A stretch of 55,478 nucleotides of DNA from JAOABC01 sp041287495. GTDB taxonomy: Bacteria > Aquificota > Aquificia > Aquificales > Hydrogenothermaceae. The translations under genes and the position numbers were made by a program. Positions 36,553-45,656 of the stretch are shown here, one piece after another (the first letter of the stretch is position 1; each line of letters starts with the position of its first letter). A model generated the notes under the pieces. It did no database searches, was not told the origin of the DNA, and saw nothing but the letters and a program-made list of their open reading frames with translations. The stretch is from assembly GCA_041287495.1 (NCBI GenBank), contig JBEULE010000029.1, positions 1 to 55,478 of the forward strand, in the 5' to 3' direction.

Positions 36553-38072
36553 TGTTATCTATTATAAAAAGTGGTGGAACTATTGGGATAGATGGATATA
36601 TAGTGGATGTTGAAGTTAATCTGACTACTGGACTTCCCCAATTTATTACAGTAGGACTTCCTGATACGGCAGTGAAAGAAAGTAAAGAGAGAGTGAGGTC
36701 TGCTATAGAGAGTATAGGATTTAAATTTCCTATAAAAAAGATAACTGTAAATCTTGCTCCTGCAGATACCCCTAAAATAGGAACTTTATATGATTTACCT
36801 ATAGCAGTTGGAATACTAAAAAGTAGCGGTATAATCAAGGAAGAAGACCTTTCAAATACGGGATTTATTGGAGAAGTTGCATTAAATGGTGAACTTAGAA
36901 AAGTAAAAGGTGTTTTACCTATAGTTATAAAACTTAAAGAAGAAGGTTTCAAAAGGGTAATTCTACCAATAGAAAACCAAGATGAAGCCTGTATAATATC
37001 AGGTATAGATGTTTATGGTTTTAAGAATTTAAGAGAGATAGTAGATTTTTTAAATGGAGATTTTGTAAAAGAACCTACAAAATCTGAAATTGATGAAACT
37101 GTATTTAACAACTTTAACCAGTACGGTGATTTTTCAGAAGTAAGAGGTCAGTACACAGTAAAGAGAGCTTTAGAGATAGCTGCAGCTGGAAGACATAACG
37201 TTTTACTTATAGGGTCTCCCGGTTCTGGAAAAACAATGGCAGTAAAGAGATTGCCTTCAATACTTCCACCACTTACCCTTGATGAAGCAATAGAGATAAC
37301 AAAGATACACAGTATAGCAGGTATATTGAAAGACAGTATAGTAAAAGAAAGACCGTTTAGACAGGTGCATCATACAGCAAGTGATATAAGTTTAATAGGT
37401 GGAGGTAGCTTTCCAAAACCCGGTGAAGTATCCTTAGCACATTTTGGAATCCTATTTTTAGATGAACTTCCGGAGTTTAAAAGGAAAACCTTAGAAGTTT
37501 TAAGACAACCACTTGAAGATAGAGAAATTGTTATATCCAGAGCAAATGGAAAGGTAAGATTTCCTGCAAACTTTCAACTTATAGCTACTGCTAACCCTTG
37601 TCCCTGTGGTTTTAGATTTGACCCAAAAAAAGAGTGTAAATGTAGCCCTGTAGAGATAAAGAGATACCTTGGAAAAATATCTGGACCATTACTCGACAGA
37701 ATAGATATATCCGTAACAGTTATGCCTGTAGACCCATCTGAACTTTCAAATAAACCCTCTGGAGAACCATCTGCAGTTATAAGAGAGAGGGTGATAAAAG
37801 CAGTGAAAATACAAAAAGAGAGATTTAAAGATGAGGAGATAAATTACAACTCAGAGATGACTCCTGCCCATATAGACAGATATGCCAAAATCACACTACA
37901 GGCATTAGAACTTCTAAATACAGTAGCATCAAAACTATTATTAAGTGCAAGGTCTTACCATAAAGTTATCAAAGTAGCAAGAACTATTGCAGATCTAAAT
38001 CAAGAAGAAGAGATACTTCCAAACCATATAACCGAAGCCGTAAGATATAAAGTAAATGAGAATTTAACATAG
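36552..38072 (+). CDS. comM: YifB/ComM family Mg-chelatase-like AAA ATPase
   Basis: A 506-residue protein with the N-terminal ChlI-type domain (GLPQFITVGLPDTAVKESKERVRSAI), an AAA domain with Walker A GSPGSGKT (about 220-227) and Walker B FLDELPEF. The cysteine-rich ANPCPCGFRFDPKKECKC block is typical of YifB, as is the C-terminal SARSYHKVIKVARTIADL domain. Members such as ComM act as branch-migration helicases during natural transformation. No other competence genes are nearby. The start overlaps the smc stop. Confidence 0.93.
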   Translation: MLSIIKSGGTIGIDGYIVDVEVNLTTGLPQFITVGLPDTAVKESKERVRSAIESIGFKFPIKKITVNLAPADTPKIGTLYDLPIAVGILKSSGIIKEEDLSNTGFIGEVALNGELRKVKGVLPIVIKLKEEGFKRVILPIENQDEACIISGIDVYGFKNLREIVDFLNGDFVKEPTKSEIDETVFNNFNQYGDFSEVRGQYTVKRALEIAAAGRHNVLLIGSPGSGKTMAVKRLPSILPPLTLDEAIEITKIHSIAGILKDSIVKERPFRQVHHTASDISLIGGGSFPKPGEVSLAHFGILFLDELPEFKRKTLEVLRQPLEDREIVISRANGKVRFPANFQLIATANPCPCGFRFDPKKECKCSPVEIKRYLGKISGPLLDRIDISVTVMPVDPSELSNKPSGEPSAVIRERVIKAVKIQKERFKDEEINYNSEMTPAHIDRYAKITLQALELLNTVASKLLLSARSYHKVIKVARTIADLNQEEEILPNHITEAVRYKVNENLT

Positions 38073-38085
38073 AAAGGAAAAAAGA

Positions 38086-38871
38086 ATGGCAATAGAAGTT
38101 GAAAATCTGAGAGTAGAGTTTGATTTACCGGAAGGTAAGATAGAAGCAGTGAAGGGAGTAAGCTTTAAAGTAAATAAAGGAGAGATATTAGCTATAGTAG
38201 GAGAATCTGGAAGTGGGAAATCTGTTAGCTGTATGGCTATAATGGGACTTCTTCCTGAGTATGCAAAAATAACCGGCTCTATTAAAATAGACAATTTAAG
38301 TATAGATAGAGAAAGTGTAAAAAAAATCCGTGGTAAAAAAATATCTATGATATTTCAAGAGCCTTCAGCTGTTTTAAATCCTCTTCTAACAGTAGGAGAA
38401 CAGATTGTGGAGACCATCCTTGCCCATAACAGTAAAATATCAAAAAAAGAAGCCGTTAATATAGCTATAAAAAGCATGGAAGAGGCAAAAATTCCACAAG
38501 CTGAAAGAAGATTTTACCAGTATCCCCATGAACTTTCAGGAGGATTAAAACAGAGAGTAGTTATTGCAATAGCAATAGCAAATAAACCGGATTATATACT
38601 AGCAGATGAACCAACAACAGCTTTAGATGTAACCACTTCAGCCCAGATATTAAAACTACTGACAAATCTAAAAGAGTCCTATAATATAGGTATAGCTCTA
38701 ATAACCCATGACCTTGGAGTTGTAGCACAGGTAGCAGATAGAGTTATAGTTATGTATAAAGGTCAGATAATGGAAGAGGCAGATGTGTATTCCATATTTG
38801 ACAGTCCAAAAAGTGATTATACAAAGAAATTACTATCTTCAAGGTTGAGTATAAAAAGCATTTTGTCTTAA
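38086..38871 (+). CDS. ABC transporter ATP-binding protein, oligopeptide/nickel type (orphan)
   Basis: A 261-residue ABC ATPase with Walker A GESGSGKS (39-46), LSGGLKQR (where LSGGMRQR is usual) and Walker B YILADEPTTALD. Sequence style matches DppD/OppD/NikD subunits. It stops shortly after DYTKKLLSS and so lacks most of the C-terminal oligopeptide-domain extension that makes those subunits about 320 residues long. No permease or binding protein is adjacent, so its partners must be elsewhere. An AGAAAGGA site precedes the ATG. Confidence 0.85.
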   Translation: MAIEVENLRVEFDLPEGKIEAVKGVSFKVNKGEILAIVGESGSGKSVSCMAIMGLLPEYAKITGSIKIDNLSIDRESVKKIRGKKISMIFQEPSAVLNPLLTVGEQIVETILAHNSKISKKEAVNIAIKSMEEAKIPQAERRFYQYPHELSGGLKQRVVIAIAIANKPDYILADEPTTALDVTTSAQILKLLTNLKESYNIGIALITHDLGVVAQVADRVIVMYKGQIMEEADVYSIFDSPKSDYTKKLLSSRLSIKSILS

Positions 38872-38891
38872 AGATGGAGAAATTTCTGAAA

Positions 38892-38918
38892 TTGACTATA
38901 CTTTATATAAAATATAAC
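38892..38918 (+). promoter_or_regulatory. Probable promoter upstream of the mutS2/division cluster
   Basis: TTGACT (38892-38897) and TATAAC (38913-38918) are good hexamers, but the spacer is only 15 bases. It lies just after the orphan ABC ATPase and would drive the short frame at 38939 and mutS2 with the cell-division genes beyond. Confidence 0.4.
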
Positions 38919-38938
38919 AATCTTTACAGAGGTTTAAA

Positions 38939-39031
38939 ATGACAGAAAAATTAAATTCCAATCTAATCTTTTGGGCAAAAAAAGTGGATTTAGTTGAAAA
39001 ATCTTCCCTAAAACCGAGAATAGATAAATAG
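38939..39031 (+). CDS. Very short open frame or gene remnant ahead of mutS2
   Basis: ATG 38939 with AGAGG upstream opens a 30-codon frame (MTEKLN...KPRIDK) ending in TAG 39029-39031. The same frame continues for eight codons (ILQEVVKI) to TGA 39056-39058. This looks more like a decayed gene or a leader than a functional protein. No family is recognised. Confidence 0.25.
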   Translation: MTEKLNSNLIFWAKKVDLVEKSSLKPRIDK

Positions 39032-39080
39032 ATACTTCAAGAGGTTGTAAAAATTTGAATGGAGGTTGTAGCTGGAATTT

Positions 39081-41369
39081 ATGCGTGAGAGAGATTTAAG
39101 AAATTTAGAATATGACAAATTTTTAACACTTTTAGCCGAATTTTCCCAAAATCCACACACACAAGATAGAATAAAAAATCTCAGACCCTATACAAATATA
39201 AAACTTTTGGAAGAGGATAAGGCTAAAACTCAAGAATTTAAGGACATTCTGAAAGAAGAAGGATACTTTCCGTTATCGGAATTTCCGGATATATCCCAAT
39301 CTATCAGCCTTCTCATAATACAGGACAGTGTATTACTTCCAAAAGATATATACGAAATAGGAAAAGTTTTAAGAGTTGTTAAAGAGGTTAAAAACTTTTT
39401 ATCAGAAAAAAATATAAACCACTTAAAACCTATACTTAAAAATCTCTATCCACTTAAAGAAGTAGAGAAAATAATCTTTGACAGTATAGACAATACCTTT
39501 ACAGTTAAAGATAGTGCAAGTTTTGACCTCAGAAGAATAAGAAGACAGATAAGAGAGACAGAAGAAAAGATAACATCCACTCTTGAAAAATTTATAAATT
39601 CAAAAGATGTAGAAGATATACTTCAAGACAGATACATAACTATAAAGAGAGATAGATTTGTTATTCCGGTAAAACACAATTTTGCATCTAAAGTTAAGGG
39701 CATAATACAAGATAGGTCTTCTTCTGGACAGACTGTTTTTATAGAACCTTTGGAGATTATAAATCTCAATAACAGATTGTTAGATTTGAAACTTCAAGAA
39801 TCTATAGAGATAAGAAGGATACTAAAATTCATCACAGACCTTTTAAGGTCTAAAGCTGAATTTATAAAGAGAAGTTTTGACTCTCTCTGTGAGTTAGATA
39901 TACTTTACACAAAAGCTAAATTCTCCTTAAAAGTTAATGGAAGATTTGCTGAAAATTCTAGCTATATAAAACTAATACAAGCAAAACATCCAATATTTTT
40001 ACTAAAAGAGAAAGAGTTTATTCCAATAGATATAGACCTTCTCGATAAAAAAGGATTACTTATTACTGGTTCAAATACAGGTGGTAAAACTGTAGCTTTA
40101 AAAACCTTAGGATTGTTATCACTTTTAAACCAAACAGCTATACCTATCCCTGTAGATGAAGGTTCAACTTTACCAATTTTTGAAGGTATATTTATAGATA
40201 TAGGGGATTCACAGAGTATAGAAGAAAATCTGTCAACCTATTCAGCCCATATAAAGAATATTGATGAGATAATCCACAGTTCAAATGAAAAAAGCTTAGT
40301 TTTGTTTGATGAGTTAATCCCAGGTACAGACCCAGATTTTGCGGCACCGTTAGGTATTGCAATTTTAGAGAGAATTCAAGGGATAGGAAGTTATGTTGTT
40401 GCTACTACACATTTAAAAAAAGTCAAGTTATACGGACTAAACTCTTCATACTTTAGATTGTCTGCAGTTGGATTTGATAGAGAAACTCTACAACCAACAT
40501 ATAAACTGATATACGATACAGTTGGGGAAAGTATGGCATTCTATATAGCAGAAAAGTTGGGATTTGATAAAAAAACATTAGATAAAGCTAAAAGTATAGT
40601 TGACAAGGATATACTTAACTTTGGAGAGGTTATAAACAATTTAAACAAACTTATAATAGAGTATTCACAAAAATTAAAAGAGGTAGAGGATTCACACATT
40701 AAATTATCACAGGAACTTCAAAAGTATAGAGAGCTAACTCAGAAGTTAGAGAAAGACAGAAAGGAAAAATGGAAAGAAAGTTTCAGAGATATTGAGGAAT
40801 TTTTAAAGAACTTAAGGGAAGAGGGTTATAAAGTTATAGAGAAGGTTAAAGAGGAAAAATCTGGAAGGGCTTTAGAGTCTTTTATAAAGACAAAAAGGGA
40901 AGAGATAGAAACTATACTATATGAAAAATCTCAAGAGCAGTTTAATGAAGGAGATTATGTAAAACTTAAAGGAAAATCACAAAAAGGGACAATTATTTCT
41001 GTAAGAGAAAATAAAGCAAAAGTAGATTTTGGAGGTCTGAAAGTCTGGGTAAACTTATCAGATTTGGAAAAAGTAGAGAAAGAAGACAAAACCGTAAATG
41101 TTAACATATCTGTAAAAAAACCTTCAATATTACCACAGATAAACCTTATAGGAAAAACAAAAGAAGAAGCTATCAGGGAACTTCAAGAATATTTAGATAA
41201 AGCTTTACTATCAGGTATAACAACATTTAAAATAATACACGGTTTTGGAAGTGGTGTTTTGAGAAAAGCAGTGAGAGAGTTTTTAGATAGACAGCCTTTT
41301 AAAGTTAGATATGAAGACGCACCTTACAATGAAGGTGGACTTGGAGCAACCATAGTTTATCTGGAGTAA
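39081..41369 (+). CDS. mutS2: Endonuclease MutS2
   Basis: A 762-residue MutS2. It has a core helical domain, an ATPase with Walker A GSNTGGKT (about 331-338), FDELIPGTDP (Walker B) and an ATTHLKKVK block. A coiled-coil follows, and the C-terminal Smr nuclease-like domain (about 690-762) carries HGFGSG. MutS2 proteins act on recombination intermediates or rescue collided ribosomes rather than in mismatch repair. GGAGG at 39061-39065 is 15 bases from the ATG, a longer spacing than usual. A nine-codon frame (39059-39088) overlaps the start and might couple translation. Confidence 0.95.
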   Translation: MRERDLRNLEYDKFLTLLAEFSQNPHTQDRIKNLRPYTNIKLLEEDKAKTQEFKDILKEEGYFPLSEFPDISQSISLLIIQDSVLLPKDIYEIGKVLRVVKEVKNFLSEKNINHLKPILKNLYPLKEVEKIIFDSIDNTFTVKDSASFDLRRIRRQIRETEEKITSTLEKFINSKDVEDILQDRYITIKRDRFVIPVKHNFASKVKGIIQDRSSSGQTVFIEPLEIINLNNRLLDLKLQESIEIRRILKFITDLLRSKAEFIKRSFDSLCELDILYTKAKFSLKVNGRFAENSSYIKLIQAKHPIFLLKEKEFIPIDIDLLDKKGLLITGSNTGGKTVALKTLGLLSLLNQTAIPIPVDEGSTLPIFEGIFIDIGDSQSIEENLSTYSAHIKNIDEIIHSSNEKSLVLFDELIPGTDPDFAAPLGIAILERIQGIGSYVVATTHLKKVKLYGLNSSYFRLSAVGFDRETLQPTYKLIYDTVGESMAFYIAEKLGFDKKTLDKAKSIVDKDILNFGEVINNLNKLIIEYSQKLKEVEDSHIKLSQELQKYRELTQKLEKDRKEKWKESFRDIEEFLKNLREEGYKVIEKVKEEKSGRALESFIKTKREEIETILYEKSQEQFNEGDYVKLKGKSQKGTIISVRENKAKVDFGGLKVWVNLSDLEKVEKEDKTVNVNISVKKPSILPQINLIGKTKEEAIRELQEYLDKALLSGITTFKIIHGFGSGVLRKAVREFLDRQPFKVRYEDAPYNEGGLGATIVYLE

Positions 41370-41372
41370 AGG

Positions 41373-42650
41373 ATGATAGTTATTTTTGGAAAAGGTAAAA
41401 CTGGAGAGTCTGTAAAAAGATTCTTAGATAGTAAAGGTATAGATAAAATTATCATAGATGATAAAGACAGATTTAAGTTAGATAACACAGTAAAAGAGAT
41501 TGTTATATCCCCCGGTGTCCCATTTTTTCACCGTATCTATAAAGAGGCTAAAAAGTTAAATATACCAGTAATTTCAGAGATAGAGCTTGCAGATAGATTT
41601 TACAAAGGTAAAAAGATAGCAATAACCGGCACAGACGGAAAAACCACAACAACATCCCTTATATATCATATACTAAAAGATATTCAGAACACTTTTGTAG
41701 GTGGAAATTACGGAATACCTTTCATAGATATAGTTGATAAAACAGATAAAGACTCTACTGTAGTTTTAGAGCTATCTTCCTTTCAGTTATACTCATGTAA
41801 GAATTTTAGACCAGATATAGCTATTGTTCTTAATATATCAAAAGACCATCTTGATTGGCATAAAAAGATGTGCCACTATATTTTATCAAAGTATAAAATT
41901 ACAAAAAATCAGACATATAAAGATTTTCTAATATTAAACTACGATGACCATATAGTTAGAAATTTTCAATCAAAGGCTGATAAGTATTATTTCTCAATCA
42001 AGGAGATTCCGAAAAATCTAAAAGGTATATATTTGAAAGATCATAAAAAGTCTGACATAAACACAGCCACATTTATCTTACAGGATAACAAAAAAGTAGA
42101 ATTTACGATTAACACAAAGTTAGTGGGATTACATAACATTCAAAATATAATGGCTTCCATTTTGGCTACATATCTATATGGTTTAAAAATTGAAGATATA
42201 ATTAAAAAGATTGAAACTTTTGAATCACTTCCCCACAGGATTGAGTTTATCACGGAAATTCAAGGTGTGAAATTTTACAACGATTCAAAGGCAACTACAG
42301 TTCAAGCAGTTATGAGAGCTTTAGAAAGTTTTGATAAAGGTATCTTTCTTATATTAGGTGGCATAAATAAAGGAGGAGATTTTTCTATCTTAAAAAACCT
42401 TTTAAAAGATAGAGTAAAAAAAGTTTTTATAATAGGAAGAGACAGAGAAGAGATAGAAAGTATGATAAAACCTTTCTGTGAAACAGAAAAGGTTAACTCA
42501 TTAGAAGAAGCTACTAAGAAAAGCTTTGAATCTGCCGAAAAAGGGGATGTAGTATTACTTTCTCCGGGGTGTGCAAGTTTTGATATGTTTAAAAGCTATG
42601 TAGATAGAGGAAATCAGTTTAAAGATATTGTCCGGAAGCTAAATGGTTAG
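41373..42650 (+). CDS. murD: UDP-N-acetylmuramoyl-L-alanine--D-glutamate ligase
   Basis: A 425-residue Mur ligase with ATP-binding GTDGKTTTT (86-94), VLELSSFQLY, LNISKDHLDWH and the C-terminal NDSKATTVQAVMRAL block characteristic of MurD. It adds D-glutamate to UDP-MurNAc-L-Ala in peptidoglycan synthesis. It starts three bases after mutS2 and overlaps ftsW by eight bases. Confidence 0.95.
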   Translation: MIVIFGKGKTGESVKRFLDSKGIDKIIIDDKDRFKLDNTVKEIVISPGVPFFHRIYKEAKKLNIPVISEIELADRFYKGKKIAITGTDGKTTTTSLIYHILKDIQNTFVGGNYGIPFIDIVDKTDKDSTVVLELSSFQLYSCKNFRPDIAIVLNISKDHLDWHKKMCHYILSKYKITKNQTYKDFLILNYDDHIVRNFQSKADKYYFSIKEIPKNLKGIYLKDHKKSDINTATFILQDNKKVEFTINTKLVGLHNIQNIMASILATYLYGLKIEDIIKKIETFESLPHRIEFITEIQGVKFYNDSKATTVQAVMRALESFDKGIFLILGGINKGGDFSILKNLLKDRVKKVFIIGRDREEIESMIKPFCETEKVNSLEEATKKSFESAEKGDVVLLSPGCASFDMFKSYVDRGNQFKDIVRKLNG

Positions 42651-43749
42651 AGAGTTCTATTTTGACAAAACACTTTTTTTCAGCTTCCTACTTTTGATTA
42701 TAATAGGTCTTACATTTGTTTACAGTGCTACATTTGTTATGAATGACAGTTTTTATTACATTAAAAGACATCTCTTTGCTGTAGCTTTAGGCTTAACTGC
42801 CGGGTTTTTTGCCTATCTTATACCTATTTCCTTTTGGAGAAATTATGCTGTCCATATATTTTTTATATCTTTTTTACTTTTAATCCTTGTGTTACTTTTA
42901 CCGGGGGAATATCCGAAAAGATGGATAAATCTATTTATTTTTAACTTTCAACCTTCAGAATTTACAAAATTTGCTACAGTTTTATTCTTGTCAAAGTATA
43001 TCTCAAAAAAAGTAAATCAATTAGAAGATAGATGGGAGCCGGTTATCTTTATATACGGTGTAGTTTTTCTTTTTGCTGCTCTTCCGATAGCTATAGAGCC
43101 TCATAAAGGAGCTGCACTTTACATTATGGTTTTAACTGTGTTGATGCTTATATCTTCTAAGTTTAAGCTAAGATACATTCTTGCTCCAGCTGTTGTTTTA
43201 CTGCCTGTTTTCTTCTTAATCTTTATATTCAAAAGTCAGTATGCCATGAGTAGATTTAAAGGAATGTTTGATGCATCTCCACACTCAAAGGAAGGTTATC
43301 AGAGCTTTCAATCTATGATTGCCTTTGCAAAAGGTGGACTGTTTGGTGAAGGTTTAGGTCAGGGGACACAAAAACTAAAATACCTTCCAGAGATACATAC
43401 AGATTATATATTTGCCTTAATAGGTGAAGAAGCTGGCTTTATAGGAGCCTTTATAGTTTTATTTTTATTTATGTTGATATTTTACAAGGGAGTTAAGATA
43501 TCTCTTGAAAAGAGAGATGAGTTTACAGGTCTTTTAGGTTTAGGTGTAACTTACATTATCACTTTAAATGCTGTTTTCCATATGATTGTTAACCTTAATA
43601 TAGGTCCATCTACCGGATTCACACTTCCATTTATCAGTTATGGGGGGTCTTCTATGATTATGAACTGTATATATATGGGAGTTTTACTTAGAGTATCAAA
43701 AGAGCCAGTAAACATAGATTATCTAAAAATAGGTGGTAGATATGGATAA
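42643..43749 (+). CDS. ftsW: Peptidoglycan glycosyltransferase FtsW (SEDS family)
   Basis: A 368-residue integral membrane protein with about ten helices and the SEDS signatures ATFVMNDSFYYIKRH, NLFIFNFQPSEFTKFA, FIGAFIVLFLF and TGFTLPFISYGGSS. Position between murD and murG identifies it as FtsW, the septal glycan polymerase, rather than RodA. It overlaps murD and the start region of murG. Confidence 0.93.
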   Translation: MVREFYFDKTLFFSFLLLIIIGLTFVYSATFVMNDSFYYIKRHLFAVALGLTAGFFAYLIPISFWRNYAVHIFFISFLLLILVLLLPGEYPKRWINLFIFNFQPSEFTKFATVLFLSKYISKKVNQLEDRWEPVIFIYGVVFLFAALPIAIEPHKGAALYIMVLTVLMLISSKFKLRYILAPAVVLLPVFFLIFIFKSQYAMSRFKGMFDASPHSKEGYQSFQSMIAFAKGGLFGEGLGQGTQKLKYLPEIHTDYIFALIGEEAGFIGAFIVLFLFMLIFYKGVKISLEKRDEFTGLLGLGVTYIITLNAVFHMIVNLNIGPSTGFTLPFISYGGSSMIMNCIYMGVLLRVSKEPVNIDYLKIGGRYG

Positions 43750-44788
43750 GGTGTTTGTTTCTGGAGGTGGAACAGGGGGACATTTCTACCCTGCACTATC
43801 TATAGCCCAGGAGTTAAAAAAAGAAGGTTATATAATCACATACATAGGGACATCTGCAGGTATAGAAGCCCAAAAAGAGTTTTTGGCAGGGAAAAAAATA
43901 CTGTTTGATATGTATGGAGTCAGAGGTAAGAATTTACTAAATCGTATAAAAGGTATTTTATCTTTAATTAAAACTACATACAAAGTTTTTAAACTTTTAA
44001 AAAAAGAAAAACCTAAATTTTCTATATGTTTTGGTGGATATACCTCTATACCTTTAGGTTTAGCATCATTCTTTGCCGGCATTCCACTTTTCATACATGA
44101 ACAAAACTCTATTCCTTCTTACTCAAATCTGATACTATCAAAATTTTCAAAAAAGATATTTATAACCTTTGAATACACAGAGAGATACTTTAACCCTAGG
44201 AAAACAGTTTTATCTGGTATACCTTTAAGAGATGCCATTTTAGAAGAGGCTAAAAATTATAAACCTTCTGAAAAAATAAGTCAGATATTAGTTATAGGAG
44301 GAAGTCAAGGAGCAAAGAAAATAAATCAAATAGTTATAGAAGTTGCAAGAGATTTTCCTGATATAACTTTTCATATTATTGTAGGAAAAACCGTTTTAGA
44401 AACAAAAGATATACCAAAAAATATAAAACTTTATAACTATGTAGATGAGGTAGAAAAACTTTACTCTCAAACAGATATAGTAATCAGTAGAGCCGGAAGT
44501 TCAACTGTAAATGAGATTTTAGCTTTTGGGAAGTATGCTATATTTATACCTTATCCTTATGCTGCTTCAAACCACCAATATTACAATGTAAAGTTTTTAA
44601 AAGATTTAAATTTAGCAGATTTAATAGAAGATAAAGATTTGACGAAAGAGAAATTAAAAGAGGCAATACAGAAAGCTGAAAGTGTAGATTTAAAATCAGT
44701 TAATATGAAATTAAAGCAACTTGCAAAAACGGATGCAAAGAGAGTGATAATCAGTTCTATTAAAGAGGAGTTGTATGGTAAGAATTAG
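43742..44788 (+). CDS. murG: UDP-GlcNAc:lipid I N-acetylglucosaminyltransferase MurG
   Basis: A GT28 enzyme of about 348 residues that converts lipid I to lipid II at the inner membrane. It has VSGGGTGGHFYPALSIAQEL at the N-terminus, GGYTSIPLGLASF, HEQNSIPSYSN, VIGGSQGAKKIN and SRAGSSTVNEIL. ATG 43742 is preferred to the GTG at 43733 because GGTGG lies at proper spacing and the protein then begins MDKVFVSGG. It overlaps ftsW and murB. Confidence 0.95.
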   Translation: MDKVFVSGGGTGGHFYPALSIAQELKKEGYIITYIGTSAGIEAQKEFLAGKKILFDMYGVRGKNLLNRIKGILSLIKTTYKVFKLLKKEKPKFSICFGGYTSIPLGLASFFAGIPLFIHEQNSIPSYSNLILSKFSKKIFITFEYTERYFNPRKTVLSGIPLRDAILEEAKNYKPSEKISQILVIGGSQGAKKINQIVIEVARDFPDITFHIIVGKTVLETKDIPKNIKLYNYVDEVEKLYSQTDIVISRAGSSTVNEILAFGKYAIFIPYPYAASNHQYYNVKFLKDLNLADLIEDKDLTKEKLKEAIQKAESVDLKSVNMKLKQLAKTDAKRVIISSIKEELYGKN

Positions 44789-45656
44789 TGATATAGAAAA
44801 ATTAGAAGATGTATCTTTAAAGGATTTTTGTACAATAAGGATAGGAGGTTATGCTAAACATATATTTTTCCCTAAAAATGAAGAAGAGGTTGCAGTTCTG
44901 TATAAAGAAGCTTTATATCAAGGTAAAAAAGTTGTTCCCCTTGGACTTGGAAGTAATGTTATATTCAGTGATGATATTCTCACATACTTCTTCATACACT
45001 CTAAAAATTTAAAAAATATGTATATAAAACAGATTGGAAACGACTTTTATCTTGATATGGAGGCAGGAGTTAGCTTTAAACAGATTGTTGAAGTGGTAAA
45101 AAAATATAACTTAGAAGGATTTGAAAATCTATCTGGTATTCCTGCTACCATAGGTGGAGCTGTCTGTATGAATGCTGGAGCTTACGGTAGTGAGATTATG
45201 GATATAGTTGAGAGGGTTTACTGGATAAGTGAAGAAGGAGATAGTATAGAATACTCTAAGGAAGATATATCATACTCATACAGGTATACACAGTTCCAAG
45301 AAGGAGGATTTGTTTACAGAGTTATAATAAAATTAAAGAAATCCGATAAAGATATTAAATCTTTAATAAAACAGCATCTTTTAGATAGAAACAAAAAACA
45401 ACCTTTAAACCTTCCAACTTCAGGCTCCACTTATAAAAACCCTTTACCTTACTACGCAGGACAGTTACTTGAAAAACACGGTTTTAAGGGAAAGAGAGTA
45501 GGAGATGTAGGTTTTTCTCAAAAACATGCAAACTTTCTGGTAAATTATGGTAATGGGAAATTTGAAGACCTTATAAAACTTTTAGAAGAAGCAGAGAAGG
45601 TTATCTTTGAGAAAGAAGGAATAGAACTTGAGAGAGAGGTAAAGATAGTTGAGTAA
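44775..45656 (+). CDS. murB: UDP-N-acetylenolpyruvoylglucosamine reductase
   Basis: A 293-residue FAD-dependent MurB, which reduces enolpyruvyl-UDP-GlcNAc to UDP-MurNAc. FAD-binding blocks PLGLGSNVIFSD and GIPATIGGAVCMNAGAYGSEI are clear, as are SYRYT and GSTYKNP, which carry the catalytic residues of the type IIb group. It overlaps murG by 14 bases and ddl by 8. No murC gene separates it from murG here. Confidence 0.95.
   Translation: MVRISDIEKLEDVSLKDFCTIRIGGYAKHIFFPKNEEEVAVLYKEALYQGKKVVPLGLGSNVIFSDDILTYFFIHSKNLKNMYIKQIGNDFYLDMEAGVSFKQIVEVVKKYNLEGFENLSGIPATIGGAVCMNAGAYGSEIMDIVERVYWISEEGDSIEYSKEDISYSYRYTQFQEGGFVYRVIIKLKKSDKDIKSLIKQHLLDRNKKQPLNLPTSGSTYKNPLPYYAGQLLEKHGFKGKRVGDVGFSQKHANFLVNYGNGKFEDLIKLLEEAEKVIFEKEGIELEREVKIVE

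Noticed and set aside
36422..36952. Minus-strand 176-codon frame
   Set aside because: It is fully antisense to the well-supported smc 3' end and comM 5' end and has no recognisable domain.
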